Source: Corythucha ciliata (taxonomy: Eukaryota; Arthropoda; Insecta; Hemiptera; Tingidae). From it: a stretch of 64,000 nt of DNA. Shown one piece after another: positions 31,672-44,099 of this stretch. The notes under the pieces were generated by a model. That model worked only from the letters and a program-made list of their open reading frames with translations, did no database searches and was not told where the DNA came from. The stretch is from contig CM075937.1 of NCBI GenBank assembly GCA_038030265.1, positions 5,084,001 through 5,148,000 on the forward strand. Reading direction: 5' to 3'. Within the stretch, counting starts at the first letter, position 1. Each line of letters begins with the position of its first letter. The position numbers were made by a program, and so were the translations under genes.

Positions 31672-34600
31672 TCAATTCGTAACCGCCGAGGCCTGAACAT
31701 ACTGAGTGTGAGTCGCCGAAGTGCCGCCCGTACCGAGGACACCGGCAACACCTTTGCTGGCCGAGTCGGCCAGGTCACGCTTGATGGCACGCTGCCGACC
31801 GGCGTGAGACTTTGGATACTGAACCATTGACTGAAAATCGATAACGTAAATGGCACCAGCGATGAGGAGCTCGATCGTGTCATCGCCGTTGTTGTGAGCT
31901 TCTTCAATTTCTTTGTTGGCACGTTGTTCGTATTTCCACCAGCCTGAAAAAAAAAGTTGATAAAATGGAAAACTGAAATACTTTCCCCAGTATAAAGTAC
32001 AACACGACATGTATTTTATCAATATTTTGTCTGAAGAATGAGGTTTTGGCTCTTTCTAAAACGCATTTTGCGGATGTTGCTCGTCAGAAACCAATTTAAT
32101 AGCCTAAAAAAGCCAACTTCACAGGATGTCACAATATATGCTTTTTGAAATGGTGAAATTTCCAGCGTGTTGGTTCATATTGAAGTAAAGAGCAATTTCG
32201 AGGCTCTAGTTCCTTTAAAAAACAAAATTTTGCAGTGTTGGTCCATTAAAAACCAATTTCACAGGGTTGGCATGGGCCATTTTGAATGGTCAAAAATCAC
32301 ATAAAAAACATTTTCACGGATTAGGCCCACTCGAAACCCCAAATTGGGACGCGTTCAACCCCTTAAAAAAATGAAATTTGGCGGAGTTGGCTCGTTTAAA
32401 CTCAACTCCGCGCTGCCTGCTCCCCGAAAAAAAAAAAATCATAAGGTTGGCACTTGAAAAACAAAATGTTGCTGGTTTGCGGGGGTAAAAACCAAATTTC
32501 GCGCCACTGACACATTCCAGAAAGCAATTTCTTGGAGTTAGCTAATTAAAAACAAATTTCGCGGGCCTGTAGATCTACGGAAAACTGTAGACCTGGCATC
32601 AGTAAGCCAAGTAACCACTTCTCAATTTTGACGAAAATTAGTCGCGAAACCGCATGTTAACGACTCTAAAGAGCAGTAAAAACAATGTTACACGGCGGGG
32701 GGGGGGGGCAAATTGTAAAGCAATAATTTTTCTTCTGAACGCGATTATACGTGACACAAGTCATTCAATAATCAAATTATATAGCCAAAAAGTCGCTGAA
32801 TTCAGAGGAAAAAAAGCTGCGAAATTGCAAGTTTAGAGTCTAAATATCAGCGAAATAGCACGTCCTAACTTTCACGAAATGGACGCAGATTCCAGTCTAG
32901 CCGGTTCCGAGAGCTCCCAAAGCTTGATAACTAGCCACAAAATTACATTATTTGGAGCATAAAAATCTGGAAAATGGCAAGTTTCGTGTCTAAATACACG
33001 CAAAATTGCTTTCTGGTCTTCATTTTCGCGCAATTGGAAGTTTTGGGTCCTTATTCTTGCGGAAAAATTTCGGGGCTTATTTGCAGTACCGCAAGACCCT
33101 GTCCAGCCCGTTCAAAGTCTGACGAATAGCCAAAAACTTGCGACATTTTGGACCTTAATATCTACGGCAATTCCGTGATTGAAAATTCACGAAATCGCTA
33201 ATTTCTGGAATTTATTTCATGAATTTGCAAGTTTCAGGGTCTTTTATTTAGTAACTGCGAACGCGAGTTGGCCCGCTCTGACAGCGCCCAATGCCTGGCA
33301 AACATTGCCACGAAATTACATCACTATGAGCTTGGGTCTTCATTCCTGCGACAATGCAGGTTTCGAGGCTTTTTTCTTTTGATAACCACGGACCCCCCGG
33401 TATAGCCGGCAAGATAACGCCCAAATTCTGACGAATAGCCACAATATTTCAACATTTTGGAGTTAAATATCCGCCAAATTAAAGGCCTTGCCACACAGAA
33501 CGCGAACTGGTCCGCTCGCAAAAAAAAACGCTGCGAATTATCGAACAATGTCTTATTATTTCGACTGTGGGTTTATTATTCATCGATGTAGTCAAATCCG
33601 GCTTGAAATTACATGAAAATCGACACCCCACACCCCTATGATCCCAAATCCTTTGAAAATCCCCATTTTGGACCCGATTTTGGCCCATAAAACCCCAGGG
33701 AGTTATCTGATCAAACTGATCAGATGTTAGGACCAACTAGACCCCAAATGGAGTCTATGTGTGAAAGAACGAGTTTTTTCGAGCAATCCTAGGGCAAGAT
33801 ATGGCCCGGACGGCGGACGGACATTTTTTTTTTATTGCAGATTTGGATTCTACGCACTTTGAAACGTAAAACTACAAATTTTGAGGGGGGATCAAAAAAA
33901 TGTTTTTGCGATACGCGATGTATACCCCTCCCCTCCATTGCACTGGTTTCTTCATGAGCGGACCAGTTCGCATTCTGTGCGGCAAGGCCGTAAAAGTTTC
34001 CTGGCTGGACACTCGTGAAATTTCAAGTTTAAGGTCTTTAATTACACGACACTTTCAGTTTTAGGTCTTCATTTTCGCTAAATTGCCAGTCTCTGGTCTA
34101 TATTTTTGCTCAATAGCAAGTCTCTGGGCCTTTTTGTTTTTTTAGTCGGTGCCGACCCTGGACAAGCCGGCCCCGACTGCGCACCATAGCCTGATGAATA
34201 GCCTTTCAATTGTGGCATTTAGAGATAAATATTTGTGAGTCTGCAAGTTACGTTTCTAATTTGAGCGAAATTATAAAATTTCTGACTCAGAGTACGCGAA
34301 ATTCACATTTTCTAGTCTTAATTCGAGCGAAATCGCAACTTTTTTGGACTCCGATCCAGCCGGGCCTGAGAGCGTCGTTAACGCTTGATGAATAGCCGCG
34401 CAAAATTACATCATTCGGAGCTAAATATATCGGCGAATTCGCAAGTTTCGGGGCCAAATAATCGCGAAATTGCAAGTTTTCAATTGTTTTTTGTGGGCTA
34501 GATTTCTTTTTGTGGTAACTCCACAGCAAAGTCATATGGAAAACCAAGTCCTCAGACTCTAGGAAAAAAATGTTTTTTATTTTGGGTAGGGATTTTTGCT

Positions 34601-36529
34601 CCCATTAAGAATAAAAAAGGAGAACACCCGCCAAATACAAAAATTATTATATTTATTTTCGGTTTTAAGTTGTAGCGTGATATCTATCTTGATACCATAT
34701 GTTTTTTTCAACACTCAACTTTTGTATAATTTTTGAATTTATCGGGTAATCTACTTTCATAGTAGAGCAGCGCAACGTATCGGGAGCGAAAATCCCAACC
34801 CACGAACCGCTTCATTTTTTGAACATACAAATAATACAAAGTTTAATGACTTGGTTTTCCATATGACTTTGCTCCACAGTTACAGCTGACCTGAACGCAG
34901 GGGGCGAATTTTAACGAAATTTGGGGACAAAATTTTGATATTCAAGACCAATTGGTGTGCACTTATTTGGTTACTCAGCTTGAAAATTCCTCTTTGACTA
35001 AAACAGAAAGGAAAATATCACTGTTCACAGTGAAATTGAGCGTTTTAGACCAAAGATCCCCAGATTTCGAGCCTAATTTGATAGGTTTGTGAGCCTCAAC
35101 TTAGTTTATACTTTAGGCTGCTCAAACAGAAATATTATGCATGCATAGAGCTGTAGCCGTATGTCCACCCACAGTTATTGTCAAACAATAAGTCCAACGC
35201 GAAAACTGTCCTTTATCCGTCAAAATCACTGAACTTATCAGCAGGAAAGTGACCTGAACACTGACTAAGTAGCCTGGGAACTGACAAAGTTATCTGGAAA
35301 CTCCCAATATATGATTTCGAAACTGACTTAAGTGGCCTGGAAACTGACAAAGCGGCCTGGAAACTGACAAAGCGGCCTGGAAACAGACACATCGACCTGG
35401 ATACTGTCAGTTTAAGCGTTGCCAAGGATTTAAACCATTTTGCGTGCAAAAACTCAAATTATGATTGGCATTTAAGCTCTCAGCTCAGTCATGTGGTCCC
35501 AAGTTCCGTAGTAAACTTTGGTTTGAAGTTCCTGTTAAGACCTAACCTGAGCTTAGCGCTAATCAGAATCAAGTATTTCACACGCAACGGACATTGCACC
35601 TCAAACAAACACTGTCGCCTCGGCCCTTGTGCTGGGAATGGACGGGAACACACAGGAAATGCCATGATTCCGCAAATGAAGCCCCACTAAACTGTACTGA
35701 ACCAATGAGAGAATCCCCAGCTCACCGGGGGGGGGGGGGGGTCAAAATTTATTTAGCTAATTTTAGCTCATTTCAGATGAACCGTCCGCTAACTTTGATG
35801 ATTGAAGATGATGTCGTTTACGTGACCGTAAGCGGAGCTATAAAATAGTATAAATTGTTGAGAATTTCATGAAACGGGCCCCTGGTGCTATTACTAGGCA
35901 GGATTTCACTATGAAAAGTTGACTTAATGTTAAAGAACTTGAAAAGTATAGTTCACGCTTCCTTCCTGATACTTTGAACAACAATTTGGACTTTTACAAT
36001 ATTACGAGGGCATTAATGCTGACAGGTAAAAATGAAACAAAATGAACTTACCATCCCGTCCTTTGTAGAACCACCTGTACTGAACGTCAGATGTCGACTC
36101 GACGGAAGTATCGGGTGATATTTCATCGACTCTGGCAGCCTCTTCGAGTAGATGAGGAGCATCTAGGTATTCTCGAGGAACCACAGCCCTACAAAGGGCA
36201 CATCGACCACTCGACTGAAGGAACCCTTTCATGCACAAGAAACAAAATATGTGACCGCACATAAGTCGAGCTGGGAGGACGCAAGTCTGAAGGCAAACGG
36301 CGCATTCCAATGGATTCGACTCTTTCCCATCAACAGATTCCTCGGTACCTGAGCGTAATTTTCTAATAGAAGCAATCGAATAAAAGTTTTTCTTTGATCA
36401 AAAAAACAGACCTTCATTTCGAGGTTGATCGTTTCCTTCAGGGCCTGACTCCATTGGTTTCTCTTTGTCAACCCTCTCTCGACTCCACTTATTGCACTTA
36501 GACCTTGTAAATACACACCGTTCTGCCAT
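31672..36529 (-). CDS. RNF146: RNF146-like RING/WWE E3 ubiquitin ligase
   Basis: RNF146 (Iduna) recognises poly-ADP-ribosylated proteins through its WWE domain and ubiquitinates them, for example axin marked by tankyrase in Wnt signalling. Exons on the minus strand: 36412-36529 (ATG at 36529), 36052-36348 and 31672-31943 (stop at 31672); phases agree and the product is 228 residues. A C3HC4 RING lies at about residues 55-95 (CAVCLQTCVLPARLMCGHIF, then CFLC and CALC). The WWE domain (about 125-200) is split by the second intron: RWFYKGRDG then WWKYEQRANKEIEE, LLIAGAIYVIDFQSMVQY and KRDLADSASKGVAG. The human protein is longer at the C-terminus. Exon 1's donor is AAG/GTCTGT, less typical. The 4.1-kb intron is packed with repeats and MITEs. 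Confidence 0.93.
32040..34500. repeat. Degenerate arrays and higher-order cassettes in RNF146 intron 2
   Basis: 32040-32600 is family A (CCAATTTCGCGGG..TTGGCTC). 32820-34500 is family B: units such as GCAAGTTTCGGGTCTAAATA and CGCGAAATTGC, punctuated by a longer cassette AGCCGG..CTGATGAATAGCC(A/G)CAAAATTACAT at about 32890, 33100, 33395, 34160 and 34365. The array is interrupted by a TIR element at 33482-33990. Confidence 0.7.
33482..33992. mobile_element. TIR element (about 510 bp) inside the family B array
   Basis: AGGCCTTGCCACACAGAACG at 33483 continues CGAACTGGTCCGCTCG; the complement CGGACCAGTTCGCATTCTGT then GCGGCAAGGCC ends near 33989. The arms are about 36 bp. A degraded relative ends at 23260-23330. 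The interior has no recognisable coding. Confidence 0.8.
34527..34871. mobile_element. hAT-type MITE, complete, 8-bp target duplication
   Basis: The terminal inverted repeat CAAAGTCATATGGAAAACCA (24 bp in all) is mirrored at the right end. The 8-mer CTCCACAG directly flanks both ends (34519-34526 and 34872-34879). Length is 345 bp. Eight-bp target duplications with CA-starting termini are typical of hAT elements. The same element lies in reverse orientation at 55473-55819. Confidence 0.92.
35265..35415. repeat. Minisatellite, 20-bp unit GCCTGGAAACTGACAAAGCG
   Basis: Five to six imperfect tandem copies, the three central ones nearly identical. It lies in RNF146 intron 2. Confidence 0.8.
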
Positions 36530-38179
36530 TTCTTCCTTCTTTTAATTCATGCTTGGACTTTGCCTTTTCAAATTTAACTTCCCAGGACGTTTATGAAAAA
36601 ACAATAAAGTTTACGACCCTTCCATGCTATACTGACAAGTGACATTCCAAACTAAGCGATAATTTATCAGCGTGATTTAACGTCTAGCGAACGCAAATTG
36701 TGCTGATAACCACTAATGATTTGTTAACCTTTTGAATTTTATCAGTATATTGTGAGATAAGCGTGTACGTCTTTTTAGGAGTAAAGCTTTCTTCCAATGC
36801 TTTCGTTTTATTTGTGCCGTTAAAATAGTTTTCAATAAACAACACAATAAAGGAATCAGAAACGTGAGTAATAGTTTCATTCAACTGAGTTGGCCTACCG
36901 CCAATCGCTTGGATCATCCATTCAAAAATCTTGGGCAAAGGTGAAGGTCAACACGTCTCCATCTACAGTGCAACCGTAAATCTCTCGTTTTAGTGTAGAA
37001 TATATCTTCGTCCGTTAGAGTTTTCTGACTACTTGTGTGAGAAATACAAAATGTTGTTTGGGACTGTCATTCATAAAGCTCGTTCTGGTCTAAATGGCGC
37101 TTCAAATTAGTATGGTCGACCAGCCTATGGGACCCCCGGTAAAGCTCGCGATTTTCAGGTGAAAATGTCGCTGTACTTCTCTAGCTGATGTTTTCAGTGA
37201 TTAATTTTGGAGCCCGAGATGAGTTCCACTGCGTATAGGCCCGATTTCTGATATCCTGTGGATGGCCAGACCAGTCTATGATCCACAATGGGAGAGATAG
37301 AAGACCTTAGGTGACAGTTTCAAATGCACCAGCCTTCCTTCATAGCAGAATCCTCGGAAAATTAGTGTCTGGTTAAGGTTAAAAGTTTACGGGGTGAATA
37401 ATATGCCAGTTTATAGTCAAAGGAAGACAACGGTGAAATCGCTTCGTCCGACAGTTTCAGCTTTCTTGGATAAATCTCAAGTCAGTCTGTGTTTAACCTC
37501 CAAAAGAATATTTCTTGTGGAGAAGGAAATCAAAATTGACGCGAGTCCAGATAAACCCTCCGAGGGGCTCCTCCACGCGATTCGTTCCATTTTGAAATCT
37601 GTAAACTTTGTCCCCTAGGTATCTAATTTTGTTGTTCGGTTAAATCGGCTTTTGTAGAGGGAGAAAATACTTAATTTTGTGACCAATTTTCGAAAATGTT
37701 GACTGTATTGCCATTCTCTAGGCATATAGTTGAGATAAAATTATCAGTTGTTTGCCTTAAAAAAAGATTCAGGATGAAATTCCACTCGAGACCGACGTGA
37801 CAATTTTTCTTATTAGGGCTTTATAAGTTCAAGAAACACACACAAAAAAAAAAAAAAAACTCGAATAACATTGAAATATTGAGAAATGAACATTCAGTCT
37901 TCGGATGCCGCTGACTCAAAATCGCTCACGGACGGTGAGGCGTTTTGGCCGGAGCCGGCTGCTGCACATGTCAACAGTGATATGTCCAGGGTGTAGAAAC
38001 GCGTCCACCGAACCGCTCAAATCCAAAAAATCGTTCACTTAACCCCCCTGGGCGTTATTCTGGAGTTTCTGATGATGTTTTGCTAATTTTTGATCGAAAA
38101 GTCCATGGCCGCGGCCTGAGGGGGGCAGCGGTGGGCGATTACCGGCTTAGCTTAGTGATGAAATTGGCAGTTTTATGCA

Positions 38180-39500
38180 AAAATCGCAATCGCAGTACCT
38201 ACTAGAATCTTCAATTTGTGCTGAAATCGAAATTTTCGTGTTAAACCGCCATTTTGTGCTGAAAATGCACTTTGATGCGTTTTTTGGGAAACCTGCCTAA
38301 TTTAGGTCAAGGGTAAAATCACTATGTAGTATATTGCCTTGAAATCTTCAATATTGATATAAAACGTCAGCTTTGGCATTAAATCTTTAGTTTTGGAGGT
38401 TTTGATCTCAAAAAGTGACGATTTTAGTCCAATAATAAATTCATCGCGCCAAAGTTGACAAGTTAGTCGAAACTAAAGAATTTACTACAATGATGGTGAT
38501 TTGACAGTTTTTCCTCAAAATGAAAATTTTACCCCGGAACTGGTGGTTTTAGCACAAAACAGGAGTTTTTAACCCAATGTTCAAGTTTCTACCCCATAAC
38601 AATTATCAGAAAACTGAAGTTTTCACTACGAAACTGCCGATTTCACCCTTAAAAAAAAAAAATTGGTGGTATTACTTTGAAACAGAAAATGTCGTCAGAG
38701 TTTTGGGGAAAACGTCAGTTTTGGCGAAAACGTCAGTTTTGGCGTGAAATTGTCAGTTTTGGAGTAAAATATCCAGTTTTGGGGTGCAATAATCACATTC
38801 GGGATGGAATAACCTCCAGTTAGGGTAAAATCGTCAGTTTAGGTATGTAACGTGAGTTTTTGGGATGAAGTCGTAAGTTTTGAGGTTAAAAACGTCATTT
38901 TTGGGATAAAATTGTCTTTAAAATATACGGAACTTCATGAGGGGATTAAAATCGACAGTTTTAATCTCAGTAGTAAAATCTTCCCTTTTCGGTTGTAAAA
39001 AAGTTCTTCTCATGGTAAACTTGGATATGGTTCCGTAAAAAGTTTGGACCAAAAACCCCAGTTTTGTAAGGTGACAGCTTCTAGGGTCACACGTAAGCTT
39101 TGGCGTGAAATCATCTGTTTTGGTGCAACGTGGTCTCATTTTTGAACAAATCGTCAGTATTGTGGTGAAATCTGGAGAGTTTTCAAGTCAGATGTTTTGT
39201 GGAAAAAGTCAGTTGGGGTGTGATATTGTCAGTTTTGGATTAAAATATCCATTATTGGGTTGGATACGCCAGTTATCGTCTCATTTGGGAACCAATCGTC
39301 AGTATTGTGGTGAAATCGGCGGTAAAATCATCAAGTTTTAATGCATAACGTGAGTTTTGAAGGGTAAAATCGCCAGTTGTGTTGGGAAAACTTCAGTTTT
39401 GGGGAACACTTCGGCTTTTGAGTGAATTGATGTCTGTTTCAAAATAAAATATTCGATCTCAGAGTAAAATCTTCAGTTTTGAGCTAAAAAATGTCAGTTT
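38180..39500. repeat. Degenerate array, AAAATCGTCAGTTTTGGGGT type (family F)
   Basis: Words such as GTCAGTTTTGG.GT.AAATCG recur about every 20-35 bp with many changes. ORFs across it are artefacts of the repeat. Confidence 0.7.
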
Positions 39501-40256
39501 TTTCACGTCTCTCAGGGAAGAAATTGAAAAGTCGGACATCTTGTACTGGAGAGCTAAGCCCTCCCTACAAGTATCAATATTTCAAGGGGAAACATTGTCA
39601 ATTTTCGGACAAAAAATCCTGAATAGGCTACAACGGCAGTTCCCAGCAGAAATGTTAGTTTTTGATGGATTCTGAACCTTTTTTGCGAAAATTCAGTTCC
39701 TGGGGAACAATTTTTTTAGCGCCTTTATCTGAGTAGACGAACTACCAGTTTTCTTGCTGGGTTCTCTGGCTCATCTGACATCCTTGTGCCCACCCCTAGA
39801 CTAAGGGCTGGCTACGCCCTTGGAACAGTCGTGTAATGGGAGAGGAGATGTTCGAATTTGCAGCCCACCGAAGTCACAAGTTTTTCCAATATGAAATCTG
39901 GAAATTTTGCCACGTTTTTCCCGTCTGATGCACTTGTGGGTAGAAGTTACTCAAATTCCGGTCAAAAGGGAAAAACGTTTTATTCACTTGGTAACACACT
40001 GGAAAATATTTGGAAATGAGTATAAAATTGATTGCTAACGTGTCCTGTGGCCGCGTGCCAATGGACAAACGTCGGAAAAGCCGAAAACCACCCCCTTGGA
40101 AATATTTTCCAATGCGTTATCTCGTGATTAAGGCCCGGTTCGACCACATGGGTTTAAAATTTCGTTTAACACAAAGCAGGGCTTAAGACCTTATACCCCA
40201 ATCCGAATTTAGTATTTTGAATAGTAAGAATATAAGATACAAAATCATTTAAACCC

Positions 40257-40401
40257 AAGGCCCGTTCACAAGCCATATGTTTTACGTCTGTGGAGTCTAT
40301 GCAGCCTATCAAAAGGCGCCTTTTTTCGAGGGAATGAATTATTTTGTTTGGTTGCATAGTCCCCACAGAACGCATACATAGAGTTGTGAACGGGCCTTTT
40401 A
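40257..40401. mobile_element. Short MITE with GGCCCGTTCACAA termini
   Basis: AAGGCCCGTTCACAAGCCAT at 40257 is mirrored by GAGTTGTGAACGGGCCTTTT ending near 40401; inner words GTCTGTGGAGTCTATGCAGC and GTTGCATAGTCCCCACAGAA also pair. It may itself sit within a GGCCCGGTTCGACCAC element starting at 40133. A relative is at 19110-19270. Confidence 0.75.
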
Positions 40402-40499
40402 GCAACGTTTAAACGGACATTGTCGACCTAACCCTAAAGCCGGCTTCACATGTATGTATTTGAAGGAGCAAAGTGTGGCCGTAAAAAGGCAAACATCAT

Positions 40500-41400
40500 C
40501 AACGAAATTGGAGTTTGAAAGATTCAAACTAACGAATGAGTTCGTTTTTCACATAATTCAGTTACTTGATTCCACCAAACCTGCGAAACGAGTTCAAAGG
40601 AGCTAAATCCGAGAAAATTTGGTTTTGAAAGAGTGAAATTCCGCAATAACGGAATTTGAAAGAGCAAAACCCACTAAATTTGGTTTTGGAAAGTTAATTT
40701 TTCGAAGCCAAACCTAATAATCAAAACTGATTTTGGAAACACCCAGTGCCAAGAAATTTGGTATTTGAAATAGCGAAAATTCGTGAAATTGGTATTCAAG
40801 GAGCCAAAATCACGACATTTGGTTTTCGAACCATACCGAATAAACTTTTCTAAATTACCAGAATCAATGGAAATGACTGAATCCGTGAAACTTGAGTTTT
40901 CATATAAGAGAAAATCCCCGAACTTCGGATTTGAAGGAGCTAAATCCAATAAATTTGAGTTTGAAAGACCGAAAGCCATGAAATTGTGTTTTCTTAAGTG
41001 CAAAAACCACAAAATAAGAGCCAAAACAACGAAATTTGGTTTCTTTTAATTTAAATGAATCAAATACGTGGATTTGGTCTTGAAAGAACAATGTTTATCG
41101 AATGAGCCAAACCCGAGAAAGGGGCTAAAGCCATGAAATTTGGTTTCTCATTAAGCGTGAAATTTTTTTTTAAAGGATCCAAATCCCAGAAATGTGGCAT
41201 TTAAAATTGAATTCTCTGGCAATTGGGGTTTGAAAGACCAAAACTGCCTGAATTTGGGATTTGAACGAGCCGAATCCACGAGTGGTTGAAATAGCAAAAT
41301 TGGGGTTCAAAATAGTATATATTGCAATCTTTGGTTCTTGAAAAAGCCAAAACGTGCATCATTGGCTTTGAATCAGATTGTGAGCCAAAATGTCTGATTT
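40500..41400. repeat. Degenerate array, AAATTTGGTTTTGAAAGAGCCAAA type (family A, reverse)
   Basis: Imperfect units AAATTTGGTTTTGAAAGAGC plus CAAA.CC.CG recur about every 30 bp. They are the reverse complement of family A. Confidence 0.7.
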
Positions 41401-42200
41401 TTCGGTCGTATGCTCCAAATTTTGAGCATAGGCGGATCTAAGGGGGGGAGCAGATTTACCACCCCCTGGTTCTAATAAAATCGCTCTTAACATAGGTGAG
41501 TGGCATGGTAGGGGTGTGCAGATTGATGGTAAGGGGTTTCGATTCCCAGCCCCCTCCCCTCACTAGATGGTGTCCCATACCCGCTCTTAATTCTGAGGCC
41601 GAATTTCCATAAATTTTCAGTGAAATAGAGGCATGACGACGTGTGGGAGTGAATCATGTGTATCCCCGACTGGATCAGCACCTGATGGTAATTTCAATTA
41701 TCGCCCCCTTCCAAAGCCATAAAAGCAGAGAGAGCCATTCAAATGTCAATTTTGCAGGATACGATGCCAAAAAATTAGGAATTGTGGGAAGGGGGTCCAT
41801 TCAACCTGTTTTTGTTAAATTAATTGGAATTCAACAAACACTATTTTTTCGTATTTTCAGGTCGGAGACTCTTTGGTTTCAGTGACCACACATGTCTAAT
41901 TTATACGATCGATGAGTTTTGGTTTAAGGCACTCTGTACGCTTTTTTTACTGGAAGAACGCAAATTTTTGAAATAAAGTAAATTATAAGTACTACACAGC
42001 ATCATTACAAGTTGTTTGTTGATTTTAATTACATTCTGTCTCCTAGCGTGCATTCCCGCATTTATTAACATTTTTGTTACTTGCCCGTTTCTTTCCTGTT
42101 TGAATTCCTTCGGTTTCTCTTCATTTCTTTTTCCTTTCTTTTATTTTATTCCTGTTTTGTTTGTTTGTTTTTTCCCCTTTTATTTTTGTGTTACGTTCAG

Positions 42201-42400
42201 GTTCGTACAAGTGTTCCACGTGCGGAAAGAATTATTGCAGGAAAGACTCGTTACGGCGACATCGACGTCAAGAGTGCGGCAAAGACAAGACTTTCTGCTG
42301 CCCTCATTGTAACTACAGGGCATTCTATAGAAACAGTTTGACGAGTCATATTCTTCGAATTCATAAGCCATTTGTAAAGGGTAAACCGGTCTGGTCCTAA
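42201..42400 (+). CDS. lola-type alternative terminal exon 1 (C2HC + C2H2 fingers)
   Basis: A phase-1 exon begins after TTACGTTCAG and ends at TAA. It encodes two zinc fingers: YKCSTCGKNYCRKDSLRRHR with a closing Cys (C2HC type), and FCCPHCNYRAFYRNSLTSH closing with H-x4-H, then a short tail. A C2HC finger followed by a C2H2 finger, with a CNYRA-like core, is the signature of the interchangeable 3' exons of longitudinals lacking (lola), which are spliced to a common BTB exon to make many transcription-factor isoforms. The BTB exon is not in the window. Two more exons of the same phase follow on the same strand. Confidence 0.87.
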
Positions 42401-43025
42401 ACCATTTAAACCAGAACTATTGGTGCTTCACCACAAGCACTCGGTATTCTTTGTTAAACAAAAAAACAAAATATGTAATTTATTTTTTATGGACGTTTTT
42501 GCTCAGTAATAGTTATTATTCGTCGAGAGAAAAATGTATTAGGGAAAGTGAGTTGTTGATTTTTGTTTTCTTCATAAACTGATGAATTTTTAGGACTCGT
42601 GGCATTGTGTTTCTATGAACCTATCATTTCACTGTCCGTCCTTTTTTGGTGGAGGTTCCATTGTGTTTGGTTTTTTTTTTAAATAATTTTGTTTTTATGG
42701 TAGATTTCACCTCAGGAAGTCAAGGTTCGTTTTACCAAAACTCGAGTCTTGTTGACATAAAATGCTACGCATTTTTGTCTTGAGTTCCGAGATAATCGTT
42801 ATTCGAAGCTAAACTTTAGGTGTTGAAATCCACCATTAGCGCGAAACGGAATCGCTGCCCCTTCCTCAGTCCTGATCCTTACTCTTTCTTTGGACATTTC
42901 TAATTTCTGATTTATTTCTTCTTCAACTTCGAATTATTTTTGTTGTTAATTTTGACTGAATTTTTCTGTTTTTGGCTTTTCACGCGCATTTGTTTGTGTC
43001 ACTTCTTCCGTCACGATTTCCGCAG

Positions 43026-43357
43026 TTAACGTCACTCTCCCTGTCAACGTGACGGTTACAAAGTTGGAGGGTCTCCGAGTAGACGAAGCGTCCATTGGCC
43101 TCAAAACGGCAACTGTCTCAACTATACGTCACCAGGAGCCAGGGGGTCTCGCTCGCTACGAGTGTATTCGCTGTGGTCGCAACTACAAACATTTGTTTCA
43201 TTTGAAAACTCACTTGCGCGAGTGCTCCACCGAGCCGCTCTTCTCGTGTGAGATTTGTCATAAAAAATTCTATCAAGAGCGAAATTTGGGTCGACACAGG
43301 CAAAAATTACACAACGAGCCGCCCAAAAATAAACCCTTCCCAATTACCCCTTCCTGA
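43026..43357 (+). CDS. lola-type alternative terminal exon 2
   Basis: A phase-1 exon starts after TTTCCGCAG and stops at 43357. About 38 unstructured residues precede two fingers: YECIRCGRNYKHLFHLKTHL closing with Cys, and FSCEICHKKFYQERNLGRHR closing with His. It ends in a Pro-rich tail (EPPKNKPFPITPS). Phase, finger order and strand match the exons on either side, so it should be used in place of them rather than together with them, because each has its own stop codon. Confidence 0.87.
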
Positions 43358-43542
43358 GTCGCCTCACGATTTTTGTTAATATTCCATGGTGCATGAATTT
43401 ATTGTATATTTCACTACTGTATAGTTTTGATATTAAAATTGCTTAGTTTTTCTTAATTATTCGATTCCTTATTCTTTCTCTTCCCCCCCCCCCAGCCCAA
43501 AGAGCCGTCTACTAAACTCTTGTTTTCTTTCTCTCCCCCTAG

Positions 43543-43772
43543 ATCCAGCCTCAGCAACTCCGTTCTATCTCTGTAACGCCTGTGGACGCTCGTACAAGTA
43601 CAAACAGAACCTGTCTGCGCACAAAAAATGGGAGTGTGGAGTTGAACCTCGGTTTCAATGTACCCTTTGTATGAAAAAATTCAAAATCAAAAGCAACTTA
43701 AAAGCTCATATGGTGGTGCATATGTCGAAGGGAGCCTCTCTGACTGAAATTTTAGTTAAACCTGAGAATTGA
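43543..43772 (+). CDS. lola-type alternative terminal exon 3
   Basis: A phase-1 exon starts after TCTCTCCCCCTAG and stops at 43770-43772. Fingers: YLCNACGRSYKYKQNLSAHK closing with Cys, and FQCTLCMKKFKIKSNLKAHM closing with H-x3-H. The tail is SKGASLTEILVKPEN. It is the last of the three exons visible here; more may lie outside the window. Confidence 0.87.
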
Positions 43773-44099
43773 TACAAATTTGAAAAACAAAAGTTTTTTT
43801 TTTTTTTGCTACTTCGAAAATATTCATCCTCTGCGCTCATGTACATATCTGACTTGAATTACACTCATTTTTTACCATTTGTACAATATCATTGTCTTCC
43901 TATTGCCGCAGGCGCTTATAAAACCAGCGGAGCGTCAGGGGGCATACTAGTACTACCCCTCGCCCATTATCCCCTCACCGTTTTACGCGAAAAGTATTTG
44001 GAATATTTCATTTCTTATGGTCTCATATAAAACCTTATAGTCCTGAGACTTGCCCAGCAGAGGCCGAATTTCAATTTTGACTTTCCTCGAATTTTAAAT

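Larger units (their letters stand above)
36530..42200. other. Long gene-free stretch between RNF146 and the zinc-finger exons
   Basis: 36.5-38.1 kb is mostly single-copy and may hold the RNF146 promoter or intronic DNA of the lola-type gene whose exons start at 42201. From 38.2 kb it is filled with two degenerate arrays (38180-39500 and 40500-41400) and a MITE (40257-40401). I found no BTB exon here. Confidence 0.5.

Noticed and set aside
36229..36516. 95-codon open frame on the minus strand at the RNF146 5' end
   Set aside because: It is an alternative frame running through exon 1, the intron and exon 2; the RING frame with proper splice sites explains the region.
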